A DNA stretch of 64,000 nt, from positions 3,224,001 through 3,288,000 of the forward strand of contig NZ_CP172056.1 in NCBI RefSeq assembly GCF_049860565.1. The letters are read 5' to 3'. This document shows, one piece after another, positions 49,186 to 59,141 of the stretch (position 1 is the stretch's first letter; the number at the start of each line of letters is the position of its first letter). Below the pieces are notes generated by a model that worked only from the letters and a program-made list of their open reading frames with translations, had not been told where the DNA came from and did no database searches. Position numbers and translations under genes: made by a program. Source of the stretch: Desulfitobacterium_A nosdiversum. Lineage in GTDB: Bacteria > Bacillota > Desulfitobacteriia > Desulfitobacteriales > Desulfitobacteriaceae.

Positions 49186-50235
49186 TTATCCGATCTCCGG
49201 TTCAACATGCAGTTCGGCTGCATCAGATCCATTATCCATACACATCAACTTTATCGCATCATAGGAACTTTCTTCCTGTGATCTTTCTTTAAACGTCCCT
49301 ATCGCTCTAAGCTTTTCATAACGCTGTTGTTTTAAGGCTTCCGGTGATTGTTCGATAAGCTGCTTGAGATGTTTGGCAATTCCTTTCGAAATTTCCTCCG
49401 CCATTTTATTTATATTTCTATGTGCACCGCCGAGGGGTTCACGCAGAATCTCATCTGCAACTCCCAATTGTAAAAGATCCTGAGCTGTGAATTTTAATGA
49501 CGAAGCGGCTTCCTTTGCTTTGGCCGTATCCTTCCAGAGAATCGAAGCACAGCTTTCGGGCGAAATAACAGAGAAGAACGAATTCTCCAACATCATTATC
49601 ACATTGCCGACACCGAAGGCCAAGGCTCCACCGCTTCCCCCTTCACCGATAATCGTACTTATAATAGGAACGCGGTAACCCGACATCTTAATTAGGCAAC
49701 GGGCAATCGCTTCGCCCTGGCCTCTTTCTTCAGCTCCTAAATCACATGCCGCCCCAGGGGTATCAATAAATGTTAGAATCGGGCGATTAAATTTATCGGC
49801 TTGATCCATCAAACGCAACGCTTTGCGATAACCTTCAGGATGAGGCATTCCAAAATTTCGCTGGATATTCTCTTTGGTATCTTTGCCTTTAACATGAGCA
49901 ATAACCGTTACAGGAATCCCTTCAAAAATAGCTATTCCTCCGGCAACCGCACGATCATCGGCAAACAGATGATCCCCTCTAAGTTCAATAAAGTCATCAA
50001 AGATCAACGGAACATAGTCATAAAAATTAGGGCGTTCAGGATGACGAGCCACTTGAACCTTTTGCCAAGGCTCTAAATGGCCATAAATCTCTTTTCTGAC
50101 GCGTACTAATTTATGCTGCAGTTTTGAGATTTCCTGAGTTAAGTCAATTGCCTTCTCCTGGGAAAATTCTTGAAGTTCAGTTATCTTTTGTTCAAGTTCA
50201 TAAATTGGTTTTTCAAATTCGAAATGTTGAGCCAT
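49186..50235 (-). CDS. accA: Acetyl-CoA carboxylase carboxyltransferase subunit alpha
   Basis: 349 residues. Transfers the carboxyl group from biotin to acetyl-CoA, giving malonyl-CoA for fatty-acid synthesis. N-terminal helical region, then FIDTPGAACDLGAEERGQGEAIARCL and GEGGSGGALAFGVGN typical of AccA, and SPESCASILWKD. It overlaps accD by 23 nt. accB and accC are not in the window. Confidence 0.96.
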   Translation of the reverse strand: MAQHFEFEKPIYELEQKITELQEFSQEKAIDLTQEISKLQHKLVRVRKEIYGHLEPWQKVQVARHPERPNFYDYVPLIFDDFIELRGDHLFADDRAVAGGIAIFEGIPVTVIAHVKGKDTKENIQRNFGMPHPEGYRKALRLMDQADKFNRPILTFIDTPGAACDLGAEERGQGEAIARCLIKMSGYRVPIISTIIGEGGSGGALAFGVGNVIMMLENSFFSVISPESCASILWKDTAKAKEAASSLKFTAQDLLQLGVADEILREPLGGAHRNINKMAEEISKGIAKHLKQLIEQSPEALKQQRYEKLRAIGTFKERSQEESSYDAIKLMCMDNGSDAAELHVEPEIG

Positions 50236-51139
50236 AATCCGCCCCTTCCTGATGATAGCGCAACAAACGGGCTAATACTGAACGCATTTGAGTACGATCA
50301 ACAATTAGATCAATAAGTCCGTGATCCTGATTAAATTCAGCAGTCTGAGCACCCGGCGGAAGTTCTTGCCGCATGGTTTGTTTTATGATCCGCGGACCCG
50401 TAAAGCCAATCAATGCTCCAGGTTCGGAAATCTGAATATCCCCTAAGGAAGCATAGCTTGCCGTTACTCCTCCAAAAGTTGGATCAGTAAGTACGGATAT
50501 ATACAATAAACGGTTCTCAGATAAGCGTTCAAGTGCCGCACTTGTTTTTGCCATCTGATATAAGGATAAGATACCTTCTTGCATCCGTGCTCCGCCTGAC
50601 GTTGAAAAAATAATGACGGGCAAACGAAGCTCAATTGCTCGTTCAATTGCGCGGGCAATTTTTTCGCCTGTAACCGAACCCATACTTCCCATCATGAAGT
50701 TCCCATCATTGATCGCTAAAACAACCGACAGTTCTTCAATCTTTGCTTTTCCTGTCAAAACGGATTCGTTTAGATTTGATTTATTTTCTGCTTCTGACAG
50801 CTTTGCCGTATAGCCTGGGAATTCCAAGGGATCGTTTGACTGTAATTCATTGTCCCATTCCTCAAAACTTCCGGGATCAACTAATAGTTCCAAACGTTCC
50901 TTCGCTGAAATTCGAAAGTGATAATGACATGTCGTACAGACACGGGAATTCTCCGATAAATCCTTGTTAAAGAGGACCTCACCGCATTTGGGACACTTTA
51001 CCCACAAACCGTCTGGCAATTCTTTGCGATTTGACGGGTTTTCTGAAGGCTTTGCCTTCAGATGCTCCGATGGCTTGTCTGTTGGACTTGTTATCGGCAG
51101 TGTTACATATTTAGGTTTACGAAATATATCTTTAAACAT
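50213..51139 (-). CDS. accD: Acetyl-CoA carboxylase carboxyltransferase subunit beta
   Basis: 308 residues. The zinc finger CPKCGEVL...CTTCHYHFR (residues about 50-75), then the crotonase-like core with GGARMQEGILSLYQMAKTS, TDPTFGGVTASYASLGD and GFTGPRII. The first 40 residues are a variable linker. Pairs with accA downstream. Confidence 0.96.
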   Translation of the reverse strand: MFKDIFRKPKYVTLPITSPTDKPSEHLKAKPSENPSNRKELPDGLWVKCPKCGEVLFNKDLSENSRVCTTCHYHFRISAKERLELLVDPGSFEEWDNELQSNDPLEFPGYTAKLSEAENKSNLNESVLTGKAKIEELSVVLAINDGNFMMGSMGSVTGEKIARAIERAIELRLPVIIFSTSGGARMQEGILSLYQMAKTSAALERLSENRLLYISVLTDPTFGGVTASYASLGDIQISEPGALIGFTGPRIIKQTMRQELPPGAQTAEFNQDHGLIDLIVDRTQMRSVLARLLRYHQEGADYGSTFRI

Positions 51140-51147
51140 AAATTCAC

Positions 51148-51348
51148 TTAGCTCCCCATAAGGGTTGTTAAAATCTCATGAGCTTCTTCTGCCTCCGATT
51201 CTGGAACGAGGATTTCAACAGAAGCATGCTCACCTAAATGTGCCGAACCAATTGGCCTAAGTTGAACCAGCATTCCTTCATCCGTTAGAGTCTTCTTATA
51301 CTTTTCGGCCATAGCTTTGTTTGTTGCGATGTAAATAACGGTCCACAT
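51148..51348 (-). CDS. DUF2007-like small protein
   Basis: 66 residues resembling the putative signal-transducing DUF2007 family (MWTVIYIATNKAMAEKYKKTL, then VEILVPESEAEEAHEIL), a ferredoxin-like fold. Placed 8 nt before accD and likely cotranscribed. Function unknown. Confidence 0.75.
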   Translation of the reverse strand: MWTVIYIATNKAMAEKYKKTLTDEGMLVQLRPIGSAHLGEHASVEILVPESEAEEAHEILTTLMGS

Positions 51349-51529
51349 AATACTGATCCTCCTTGTTCAAAAAGAGAAACATACCCTCATCGGACGGATA
51401 TGTTCTAACCGTTACTGTTTCTCGATTCTAAAAGTAGCTCTTAAATATTTACTAAGCTGAGTCCTAATTTATCATATCATAGCCCCTTAATTTCTGCAAG
51501 AAACAGGAATATAAACAAAAATCCATTGA

Positions 51530-52021
51530 CTAGAGATTATGTCGATATTTTTCCAAAAGAGCCTGTTCTACATGTGGAAGTACAAATTCGGATATTTCTC
51601 CCTTGAGACTGACTGCCCATTTAATAGCACTTGAACTGATAAAGGAAAATTGGCTGTTGGTCATTAGAAAAACGGTCTCAATATCAGGAGCCAGCTTTTT
51701 ATTCATTAACGCTAGCCGACACTCATACTCAAAATCGCCAACAACGCGCAAACCGCGGATAATCGTCTTAGAGCCACATTCACGGGCAAATTCAACCGTA
51801 AGTCCTTCGAATCCCCGTACTTTAACCCTTTCTATGTCTCGAACCGCTTCTTCCAAAAGATTGATCCGTTCTTGGAGCGTAAAAAGCGTTGCTTTATTGC
51901 TATCGGCCGCTACCGCGATAATAACTTCATCAAAAAGCTCCGTCGCACGAGTTAGAATATCCATATGACCTTTGGTAACGGGGTCAAATGTACCAGGATA
52001 AATTGCCGTTTTCACTTTCAT
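51530..52021 (-). CDS. coaD: Phosphopantetheine adenylyltransferase
   Basis: Penultimate step of CoA synthesis. 163 residues with the nucleotidyltransferase motif YPGTFDPVTKGHMDIL near the start and the C-terminal SFISSSAIKWAVSL (ISSS(A/T)xxR-like). Usual family length. It is separated from dnaE by 90 nt. Confidence 0.96.
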   Translation of the reverse strand: MKVKTAIYPGTFDPVTKGHMDILTRATELFDEVIIAVAADSNKATLFTLQERINLLEEAVRDIERVKVRGFEGLTVEFARECGSKTIIRGLRVVGDFEYECRLALMNKKLAPDIETVFLMTNSQFSFISSSAIKWAVSLKGEISEFVLPHVEQALLEKYRHNL

Positions 52022-52111
52022 ACCTCATTCCACTTATTAGTCACTTCGATATAGACAAACTAAATATACTCAATAACAATTTGAAATGGGATCTTAACCA
52101 TTAGCTTATCC

Positions 52112-55100
52112 TTAACTGGCCTTCCATGCAACATTTTCTTTGCCAATTATTTGACTAAGATCATTAATTAGTCCATCTAAATCACGAACCCAAAATTCTT
52201 CGCGGCTTTGGATAACTTTTTTGCTTTCTTCAAAATAAAAATAAACAGGAAATGACCCCGCATACTTTTGCAATACGGGTAAGACTTTTTCAATAAGGGG
52301 CGTTCCCTCTTGGGAAAACCTTAGAAAAAGTTTTCTCTGGTCTAAGCAAACTGAACTTGCTTGTTGCTTAATCTTGCCAGTCAGATTATTATGATTTGCA
52401 TTGCTCAGATAATTATGCGGTGTACGATGTTCAGGTAAATGGTCTAAGTCGTAGATTTTCTCGGCAAAAAGTTTCTTTTCATCTTCACGCACGTTATATT
52501 TTCCTTCAACAATTAGGATTTGATCATTATTCAAGCCTGATACTTGGGCAAACATACGCGGAAAAACAAGGACCTCGATCGCTCCTGTTAAGTCCTCGAG
52601 CACAAAGCTTGCCATCATCTCCCCCTTTTTCGTTACCGTCGTGCGGTACCCTGTAACTAATCCTCCAAGGATGACCCGCCGATCCTCCTCTATTTCAAGA
52701 CAGGTCATAATATCCGAGGAAATGGCTGTCTTAAGCCTGTCCTGAACGCTGGAAAGCGGATGCCCGGAAAGATAAAGACCTAAATACTCCTTTTCAAGAT
52801 TGAGCAATTCTCGTTCAGAAAATTCGTCAATCTCGGGGAGAGTTACTCCTTCATCGGCAGTATCACTGAAACCGCCAAAATCGAACAATGAAAACTGCCC
52901 GCTGTCACGATCTTTCTGACGCTGCTGTGCCATTTCCAGAACCTGATCAAGTCCTAATAGTCCCTGAGCACGGCCGCAAAGCGAACCAAAAGCGCCAGCT
53001 TTAAGTAAACTTTCAATGACTCGTTTGTTTAAAACTTTCCCATCCACGCGGATGCAAAAATCATAAAGGGATTTAAACGGTCCTTCCTGACGCGCTTCGA
53101 TAATCTTTTCAACGACATTTGCACCCACATTGCGGATAGCGCCCATTCCGAAGCGAATTCCTTTTCCTTCAATACTGAAGTCAACTCCGCTTTTTTGAAC
53201 ATCAGGAGGAAGAACTTGTATTCCTAGAGATTTTGCTTCTTGAATATAAAAAGAAATTTTATCTGATGAATTCATGACAGTGCTCAAGAGTGCTGCCGTA
53301 AATTCCAAAGGATAGTTAGCTTTTAAATAAGCTGTTTGATATGAAATCACCGCATAGGCCGTCGCATGCCCTTTATTAAAACCGTATTCCGCGAACTTAG
53401 CCATCAAATCGAAGATATCACCGGCTTCTTTTTCGGTGACTCCAAGACGTAAAGCTCCCGGAATGACCCAGTCACCATTTTCATTTTGCAGACCATAGAC
53501 GAAGTTCTGACGTTCCTCCTCCATGATTTCTTTTTTCTTTTTTCCCATCGCCCGACGGAGTAAATCTGCTCGGCCTAAAGAGTATCCCGCTAGATCTCGG
53601 GCAATTTGCATAACCTGTTCTTGATAAACGATAATTCCATAGGTTGAGCGCAAGATTGGTTCAAGTTTAGGATGAAGATAGCTAATTTTACCCCCGTGTT
53701 TACGGCGAATAAATTCAGGAATCTGATCCATTGGACCAGGACGATAAAGAGCATTAACAGCAATGATATCTTCAAAGCATGTCGGTTTCAATTCCCTTAG
53801 AACGGCACGCATACCTCCGCTTTCAAGCTGAAAAACCCCTGTGCTGTTCCCTGCGGAAAGCAAATCATACGTTGCGGGATCATCGAAGGGCAGTGTCCGA
53901 AGATCTATCTCAATCCTATGTGTTTGCTTGATTAGACGTACCGCGGTTTGCAAAATTGTTAAGTTTCTTAGCCCTAAAAAATCCATCTTCAATAGGCCGA
54001 TTTCTTCAACTGTTTTCATCGGAAACTGTGTCATTAAGAAACTGCCATCGGCCGTCTTTTGAAGAGGAATATAACTCATCAGCGTATCTTTAGCGATCAC
54101 GACACCCGCAGCATGAGTTGAAGCATGTCTCGGCATCCCTTCAAGAGCTTGTGATAAATCATAAAGGTGTTTGATCTCTTGATCCTCGGTAACCATTTTG
54201 GCCAAATCGGGAGAAACTGTTAACGCCTTTTCCAAAGTCATACCTGGATCATTCGGTATTGCCTTTGCGACTTTGTCAACTCTGGCAAGAGGCATAGCAA
54301 GAACACGGCCAACATCGCGAATTGCAGCTTTAGCTCCCATCGTTCCGAAGGTAATAATTTGACAAACCTTATCTTCCCCGTATTTTTCCATAACATAATG
54401 GATGACACTTTCTCTGCCTTCAGGGTCAAAGTCAATATCAATATCAGGCATACTTATTCGTTCAGGGTTTAGAAAACGTTCAAAAAGCAGATCATGCTGA
54501 AGCGGTTCTACCGTAGTAATCCCTAAAAGATAGGCAACCATGCTTGCCGCTGCCGATCCGCGTCCCGGCCCAACAGCAACCCCATGTGAACGGGCATATT
54601 GGCAAAAATCTGCAACAATTAAGAAATACCCTGAAAATCCAGTTTGCGAAATAATCCCTAATTCATATTCCAATCGTTCTTTTTGCTCTTGCGTCTGTTC
54701 CGGATAAAACATAGGAAAGGCTTTAACACATTCCTGCCGCAGGTAAGTATCTAATGTATATCCCTCAGGAACTTGAAAAACCGGCAAGTAATGATCCCCA
54801 AATTTAAAATCCACCTGGCAGCGTTCAGCAATCCGCTGAGTATTTTGCAAGGCTTCTGGATGTTCCCCAAAAAGCAATTTCATTTCATCCTCGGATTTTA
54901 GAAAAAATTCCTGACTCGAAAAACTCATTCGAGAAGAATCAGTTAGCGTTTTACCTGTCTGAATACATAACAATACATCTTGAACAAAGGCATCCTCACG
55001 TTTTATATAATGAACATCATTTGTGGCAACCAACGGTATTCCCGTCTTCTCATGCACCTGGAACATCCCGGCATTGACCCGGCGCTGCTCTTCTAATCCA

Positions 55101-55660
55101 TGATCTTGAATCTCTAGGAAAAAGTTTCCTTTCCCGAAAATATCCTGGTATTCCTGAGCAACTTGGCAGGCGTTCTCGAAACGATTGTTCAAAAGGCACT
55201 CTGACACCTCACCCGCGAGACAGGCACTGAGCGCAATCAGTCCCTTGCTATAGCTTCGCAGCAACTCTTTATCTACCCTAGGTTTATAATAAAATCCTTC
55301 CACATGAGCAAGCGTGACTAAACGCAATAAATTATGGTATCCTTCCTCGTTTTCTGCCAGCAAAACGAGATGCCGGCTTTTTTCATCTCTGCCCGGAATA
55401 CGTTCCTTCCGTCCATGCGGTGCAACATATACCTCACAGCCAATGATCGGTTTAATACCTGCTTTGTGACACGCTTTATAAAAATCGATCACCCCATACA
55501 TTACGCCATGATCCGTAATGGCAAGAGATGTCATTCCCTGATCCGCCGCCCGCTGAACCAATTTCCCGATCCGGGAAGCGCCATCAAGCAAGCTATATTC
55601 CGTATGGACATGGAGATGTGTAAATCCTCCACTCTCGTTCATTTCATTATCCGTTCCCAT
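52112..55660 (-). CDS. dnaE: DNA polymerase III alpha subunit (DnaE type)
   Basis: About 1182 residues. N-terminal PHP domain (FTHLHVHTEYSLLDGASRI), then family C polymerase motifs VGPGRGSAAASMVAYLL and MPDIDIDFDPEGRE with the catalytic aspartates, the KYGEDKVCQIITFGTMGAKAA region, a helix-hairpin-helix and a C-terminal OB fold (ILGGLVTGYRTTVTKKGEMMASFVLEDLTG is split across positions about 990-1020). The start at 55660 has GAGGATCGAA before it; the frame opens at 55681. In Gram positives DnaE extends primers for PolC. Confidence 0.96.
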   Translation of the reverse strand: MGTDNEMNESGGFTHLHVHTEYSLLDGASRIGKLVQRAADQGMTSLAITDHGVMYGVIDFYKACHKAGIKPIIGCEVYVAPHGRKERIPGRDEKSRHLVLLAENEEGYHNLLRLVTLAHVEGFYYKPRVDKELLRSYSKGLIALSACLAGEVSECLLNNRFENACQVAQEYQDIFGKGNFFLEIQDHGLEEQRRVNAGMFQVHEKTGIPLVATNDVHYIKREDAFVQDVLLCIQTGKTLTDSSRMSFSSQEFFLKSEDEMKLLFGEHPEALQNTQRIAERCQVDFKFGDHYLPVFQVPEGYTLDTYLRQECVKAFPMFYPEQTQEQKERLEYELGIISQTGFSGYFLIVADFCQYARSHGVAVGPGRGSAAASMVAYLLGITTVEPLQHDLLFERFLNPERISMPDIDIDFDPEGRESVIHYVMEKYGEDKVCQIITFGTMGAKAAIRDVGRVLAMPLARVDKVAKAIPNDPGMTLEKALTVSPDLAKMVTEDQEIKHLYDLSQALEGMPRHASTHAAGVVIAKDTLMSYIPLQKTADGSFLMTQFPMKTVEEIGLLKMDFLGLRNLTILQTAVRLIKQTHRIEIDLRTLPFDDPATYDLLSAGNSTGVFQLESGGMRAVLRELKPTCFEDIIAVNALYRPGPMDQIPEFIRRKHGGKISYLHPKLEPILRSTYGIIVYQEQVMQIARDLAGYSLGRADLLRRAMGKKKKEIMEEERQNFVYGLQNENGDWVIPGALRLGVTEKEAGDIFDLMAKFAEYGFNKGHATAYAVISYQTAYLKANYPLEFTAALLSTVMNSSDKISFYIQEAKSLGIQVLPPDVQKSGVDFSIEGKGIRFGMGAIRNVGANVVEKIIEARQEGPFKSLYDFCIRVDGKVLNKRVIESLLKAGAFGSLCGRAQGLLGLDQVLEMAQQRQKDRDSGQFSLFDFGGFSDTADEGVTLPEIDEFSERELLNLEKEYLGLYLSGHPLSSVQDRLKTAISSDIMTCLEIEEDRRVILGGLVTGYRTTVTKKGEMMASFVLEDLTGAIEVLVFPRMFAQVSGLNNDQILIVEGKYNVREDEKKLFAEKIYDLDHLPEHRTPHNYLSNANHNNLTGKIKQQASSVCLDQRKLFLRFSQEGTPLIEKVLPVLQKYAGSFPVYFYFEESKKVIQSREEFWVRDLDGLINDLSQIIGKENVAWKAS

Positions 55661-55847
55661 TTCGATCCTCACATCCAGCATTATTCTTTAATTTTGTTCT
55701 ATAAACTATTTTAGCAGTCAACTTAACTCCTTGTCTAATCCTTCTAATATTTGGCTATTGTCCAACATACTTTCAGCAATGCTCAAGGTATGCTGAGTTG
55801 CATATAATGTTTCAATTCGACTTATTTTTATTAGGAGGGCTGTTTAA

Positions 55848-57111
55848 ATGTCTAAGCCAAAGTATTTGATTGCTTGTCTATTAATTCTTTTTCTCCTCAT
55901 TCCAGCAGCAGGATGTGGACAAAATTCCCAAGCGGTCGATCCGGATAAGATGTTAACCGAATACACAAAACCAGCTGTTGTCCGGGTAGTATCCTTTAAC
56001 ATGGCAACGTATTATGTTACTTCCGAATTGGCAAATTTCTTAGGCATTCAAACTCAACTTCAATATTATGACGGCGGCACTGGTTCAGGAGCGATCATCG
56101 CAGAGAATGGCTATATTGTAGCAAATGCCCGCGTGGTTGAAACTGCAAAGCTCGATGACAAAGCTGCCGAAGACCGACTAGATAAGGTTTTCTTGCTGAT
56201 ATTATGCTAAACTTAAAGCGAAAGAAAACGACCAATATGCAAAAAGCGATTTAGAATATGCGCGTTCAACCTCTAAACGCGGAGACATAAAAAAGACGAA
56301 CAAAGTTATTTTGCCAGGCGGAGATAATTTTAACTTTGATATAAAAAGTTATGGAGCACCGATTGGTGAAGGGAAAGATATTGCTGTAGTAAAGATTGAT
56401 GCGACTAACCTGCCGATTGTCAATATTGATGAATCTGATAAAGCTCAGACCTCCGATAAATTAGTGATTGCGGGTTATCCAGGCAAAGCCGATTTAAGCG
56501 GTTTTTTAGATAATAATTCTGCCCTTGTTTCGACATATACAAATGGAGCAATTGCTGCCCGAAAGTCCTCCGAAAATGGACCCATTTTACAACTCGATGC
56601 CAATATCAATCCAGGAAACAGCGGCGGTCCTATCTTCTCAAAAGACGGTAAGGTCATTGGCATTGCTACTGCAACCTCAAGCGATGGTATTGGCTGGGCA
56701 ATTCCCTCCACTACACTTTTAGAATTTGCCCGCCAAGCCGGTGCCGCAATTAATACACCTGGAATAGTGACCCAACGTTGGCAGGAGGGCCTTCAACTTT
56801 ACTGGCAGGAGCATTATAAAAAAGCAATCCCTAAATTTGAGGAAGTCCAACGTCTTTCTCCGAAACATTATGCTATAACGGATTACCTTTCAAAATCTCA
56901 AAAGGCAATATCTGAGGGAAAAAATCGACTAGACTTGAACGATTATTTACCATTTATTATCGGTTTTGTCTTAGTAGTCATGATCTTCGCTGTGATTATT
57001 TTCTTCTTCGTAATAAAGAAAAAGAAAAAAAACATTATCAGTAGTGCAACCGTTCAACCCGAAACGCCACTACCTCCGAACGATCCACCTGAGCAGCCTC
57101 CTCTGGCATAA
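55848..57111 (+). pseudogene. Trypsin-like lipoprotein (Deg/HtrA-type), frameshifted and lacking the catalytic His
   Basis: The first frame (55848-56210) has a lipoprotein signal with lipobox PAAGC and the start of a trypsin-like fold (GSGAIIAENGYIVANARVV). The His of the usual TNAHV is Arg here. Near 56195 the frame breaks at GTTTTCTTGCTGATATTATGC. The rest continues in another frame (homologous from about AKLKAKENDQ, before 56311) with DIAVVKID (Asp), INPGNSGGPIF (Ser), then a TPR-like helical part, a membrane helix (FIIGFVLVVMIFAVIIFFFV), a Lys-rich stretch and a Pro-rich tail. Two single-base losses would restore VFLADIYAK. It may be a pseudogene or the frame break may be a sequencing error; the His loss is independent of this. 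Confidence 0.75.
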
Positions 57112-57126
57112 TTAAATAACACTATG

Positions 57127-57160
57127 CAAAAAAGGCCCTGATTTGCAATCAAGGCCTTTT
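57127..57160. terminator. Bidirectional terminator
   Basis: AAAAGGCC and GGCCTTTT with inner TGATT...AATCA pairing form a hairpin with A and T tracts on both sides, between convergent genes. Confidence 0.85.
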
Positions 57161-57174
57161 ATAAATTTAATGGA

Positions 57175-58512
57175 TTATGCTAATTTTTTGTCGCCAACGC
57201 GTGCCGTCATCAGACCTTTTGCAACTAAATCATGAGTATTCTTCTCATAAACGTTGATTTCAATATTACAATGTTTCTTAGCGACTAAAAGAAGTTTTGC
57301 CGTTACTCGTATCTCAGTTCCTACGATAAGCGGCTGAAGTTGGTACAATGTAAAGTTTTCCGTGATTGCATCCAAGCGATGCTGTTTACGAAGAGCGATA
57401 TATCCTGCCATATTCATTACTGTAACTAAGACCCCGCAGCTCGCGGAACCAAATTCATTGATCATGAATTGAGTAATTTCACCCTCAATAGTTAGGTTTT
57501 CAGGATCTTCAACGTAACGAAAACCGCTCAAAATCAAGTTATCTACAGTTTCTCCAAACTGAGGCTGTTTTTGAACTTGCTGATAAGCCTCAATCACATC
57601 TTGAAGACTGATGATTCCTATAAGTTTTCCTTGGTCAACTACTGCGGCAATTTCCCAGCCTTCCCAGACCATGATTCTGGAAATATGAGTTACTGAATCA
57701 TCTCGTCCCACAACAAAAGGTTTCGAATTCATAACATCCACAACAGAAGTCTTCATTTCTACGCCTGCAACATCGACTGCCGTAATCATCCCTACAACAA
57801 TCATATCTTCATCGACTACGGGAAAACGGCTATGACTTGATCTTTGAGAAAGTTCATACCAATCCCCAACCGTTGCCTTTGTCGTTAAATACTGCACATC
57901 CTTGACCATAATGTCTTCAACCAAAATTAGTTCTTTTTCAATTAACCGGTCATACAATGCACGATTGATCATTGTAGTTACTGCAAAGGTATCATACGGT
58001 GACTGAATAATCGTTAGATGTTTTTGACGTGCTAATTTTAAGACATCCTCTTCAGGATCAAGTCCGCCTGTAATAAGCAGCGGCGCACCATGCTGCAATG
58101 CAAATAGCTGAGCATCATGGCGATTACCGACAATACAGAGTGTTTCCTCTTCAAGATAACGCTCCATTGCCTCACGTTCCATGGCAGCAATGATAAATTT
58201 ATTGGGGGTCCGATCAAGGTCTTCATAACCACAAAGCACTATTCCTTCAACGATCTGGCAAACTTCACGCAAGGTTAAATCTTCGATTTGACGTTCTTTA
58301 ACTCCCTCAATGCGAATGGTCCCAACCTTTGGAATCGAACGAACAAAGCCTTTATTTTCAGCCTCTTTAATTGCTCGGTATGCAGTTCCTTCGCTCACAT
58401 CTAACTCTCTCGCGATAAAGCGGACAGAAACCTTACTCCCTACATCAAGTCCTTCAATAAAACTTAATATCTGTTGATGTTTTGTTTGGCTCAATTTGAT
58501 AACGCTCCCCAC
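57175..58512 (-). CDS. YtoI-like regulator: HTH-DRTGG-CBS-hotdog
   Basis: 445 residues in four parts: winged HTH (VRFIARELDVSEGTAYRAIKEAE, about 30-55), DRTGG domain (GNRHDAQLFALQHGAPLLITGG, about 125-150), two CBS domains (VKDVQYLTTKATVGDW; VMNSKPFVVGRDDSV), and a C-terminal 4HBT hotdog (MNMAGYIALRKQHRLDAITENF). CBS/DRTGG parts bind adenosyl nucleotides. GTG at 58512 lacks a site; a TTG at 58494 with GGGGAG 10 nt upstream is an alternative start. Confidence 0.88.
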   Translation of the reverse strand: MGSVIKLSQTKHQQILSFIEGLDVGSKVSVRFIARELDVSEGTAYRAIKEAENKGFVRSIPKVGTIRIEGVKERQIEDLTLREVCQIVEGIVLCGYEDLDRTPNKFIIAAMEREAMERYLEEETLCIVGNRHDAQLFALQHGAPLLITGGLDPEEDVLKLARQKHLTIIQSPYDTFAVTTMINRALYDRLIEKELILVEDIMVKDVQYLTTKATVGDWYELSQRSSHSRFPVVDEDMIVVGMITAVDVAGVEMKTSVVDVMNSKPFVVGRDDSVTHISRIMVWEGWEIAAVVDQGKLIGIISLQDVIEAYQQVQKQPQFGETVDNLILSGFRYVEDPENLTIEGEITQFMINEFGSASCGVLVTVMNMAGYIALRKQHRLDAITENFTLYQLQPLIVGTEIRVTAKLLLVAKKHCNIEINVYEKNTHDLVAKGLMTARVGDKKLA

Positions 58513-58576
58513 TCTTTTAGGACATTACGAAACTATTATAGCACACCTAAGCCATTGTTCATAAATATATTTAGCT

Positions 58577-58798
58577 TTATGGCTCTCCTTTTTTCTTGCG
58601 CTGATTCATAATTCCCCCGATTTTCCCTGCTTCTTTCGAACTTAGAGAATGCCACCCCTTAACTCGGACCTGTTCAAGCAAGCCAAGTTCTGCTGCAATC
58701 TCCATTTTCAAAGCTTGCATTGGATCGGTCCTTCTTGCCTTTGGTTTCTTTTTTTTATCGGCCTCTTTTTCCGCCGTGTTTAATTGCTCCATAGACAT
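58577..58798 (-). CDS. Alpha/beta-type small acid-soluble spore protein-like
   Basis: About 73 residues from the ATG at 58798 (GAAGGGTGATCAA upstream). A Lys-rich N-terminal part is followed by DPMQALKMEIAAELGLLEQV and SSKEAGKIGGIMNQRKK, which match the two conserved segments of alpha/beta SASPs (EIAxELG and GxIGGxMxxR). The N-terminal germination protease site is unclear and the protein is closer to SspF-like members. SASPs coat spore DNA. The stop codon of the preceding 45-residue gene is only 14 nt upstream. Confidence 0.7.
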   Translation of the reverse strand: MSMEQLNTAEKEADKKKKPKARRTDPMQALKMEIAAELGLLEQVRVKGWHSLSSKEAGKIGGIMNQRKKKGEP

Positions 58799-58812
58799 TT
58801 GATCACCCTTCA

Positions 58813-58950
58813 TCATTGTATCCCGCCTCTGCTCATGACATGTCCAACATAATGAGGACAAATAGGAGTTCTTTCACCATGCCGATGCTCCAGCCGACAA
58901 CGCCCATCAACATGAAATATACAGTTTGAAGTACATATTTTTTGTGTCAT
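58813..58950 (-). CDS. 45-residue Cys-rich protein
   Basis: Too short for usual ORF cut-offs. ATG at 58950 follows AAAGGAGTTGAAGGAAA; TGA at 58813. Sequence pattern C6...C10 IFHVDGRC18 RLEH...IC32PHYV with four Cys and several His suggests a small zinc-binding fold, similar to small clostridial proteins with C-x3-C-I-(Y/F)-x3-G-x-C. It lies 14 nt before the SASP-like gene and is probably cotranscribed. Confidence 0.7.
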   Translation of the reverse strand: MTQKICTSNCIFHVDGRCRLEHRHGERTPICPHYVGHVMSRGGIQ

Positions 58951-59141
58951 TTTCCTTCAACTCCTTTAGTTCCATTTTTACCAAATACTCAAAAAAAATA
59001 CTTCCTAATCAAAGTTAAGAAGTTATATAGTCTAAACGATCAGATAATTTAAGTTGATTTTTCCTAGGACTTAAGAATAAAATAATAGTCGAAATTTCTA
59101 ATGACATTGTTTTATAAAAAGAAGGAGTGACTTCCGCAGAA

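Noticed and set aside
52396..52656. 86-codon plus-strand ORF
   Set aside because: Antisense to dnaE; chance frame.
55334..55714. 126-codon plus-strand ORF
   Set aside because: Antisense to the PHP domain of dnaE; no family match or start site.
56153..56215. Selenocysteine at the TGC-TGA in the protease frame break
   Set aside because: Reading the TGA as Sec would not join the two frames without another shift, no hairpin with a GG loop follows at the right distance, and the family has no Sec.
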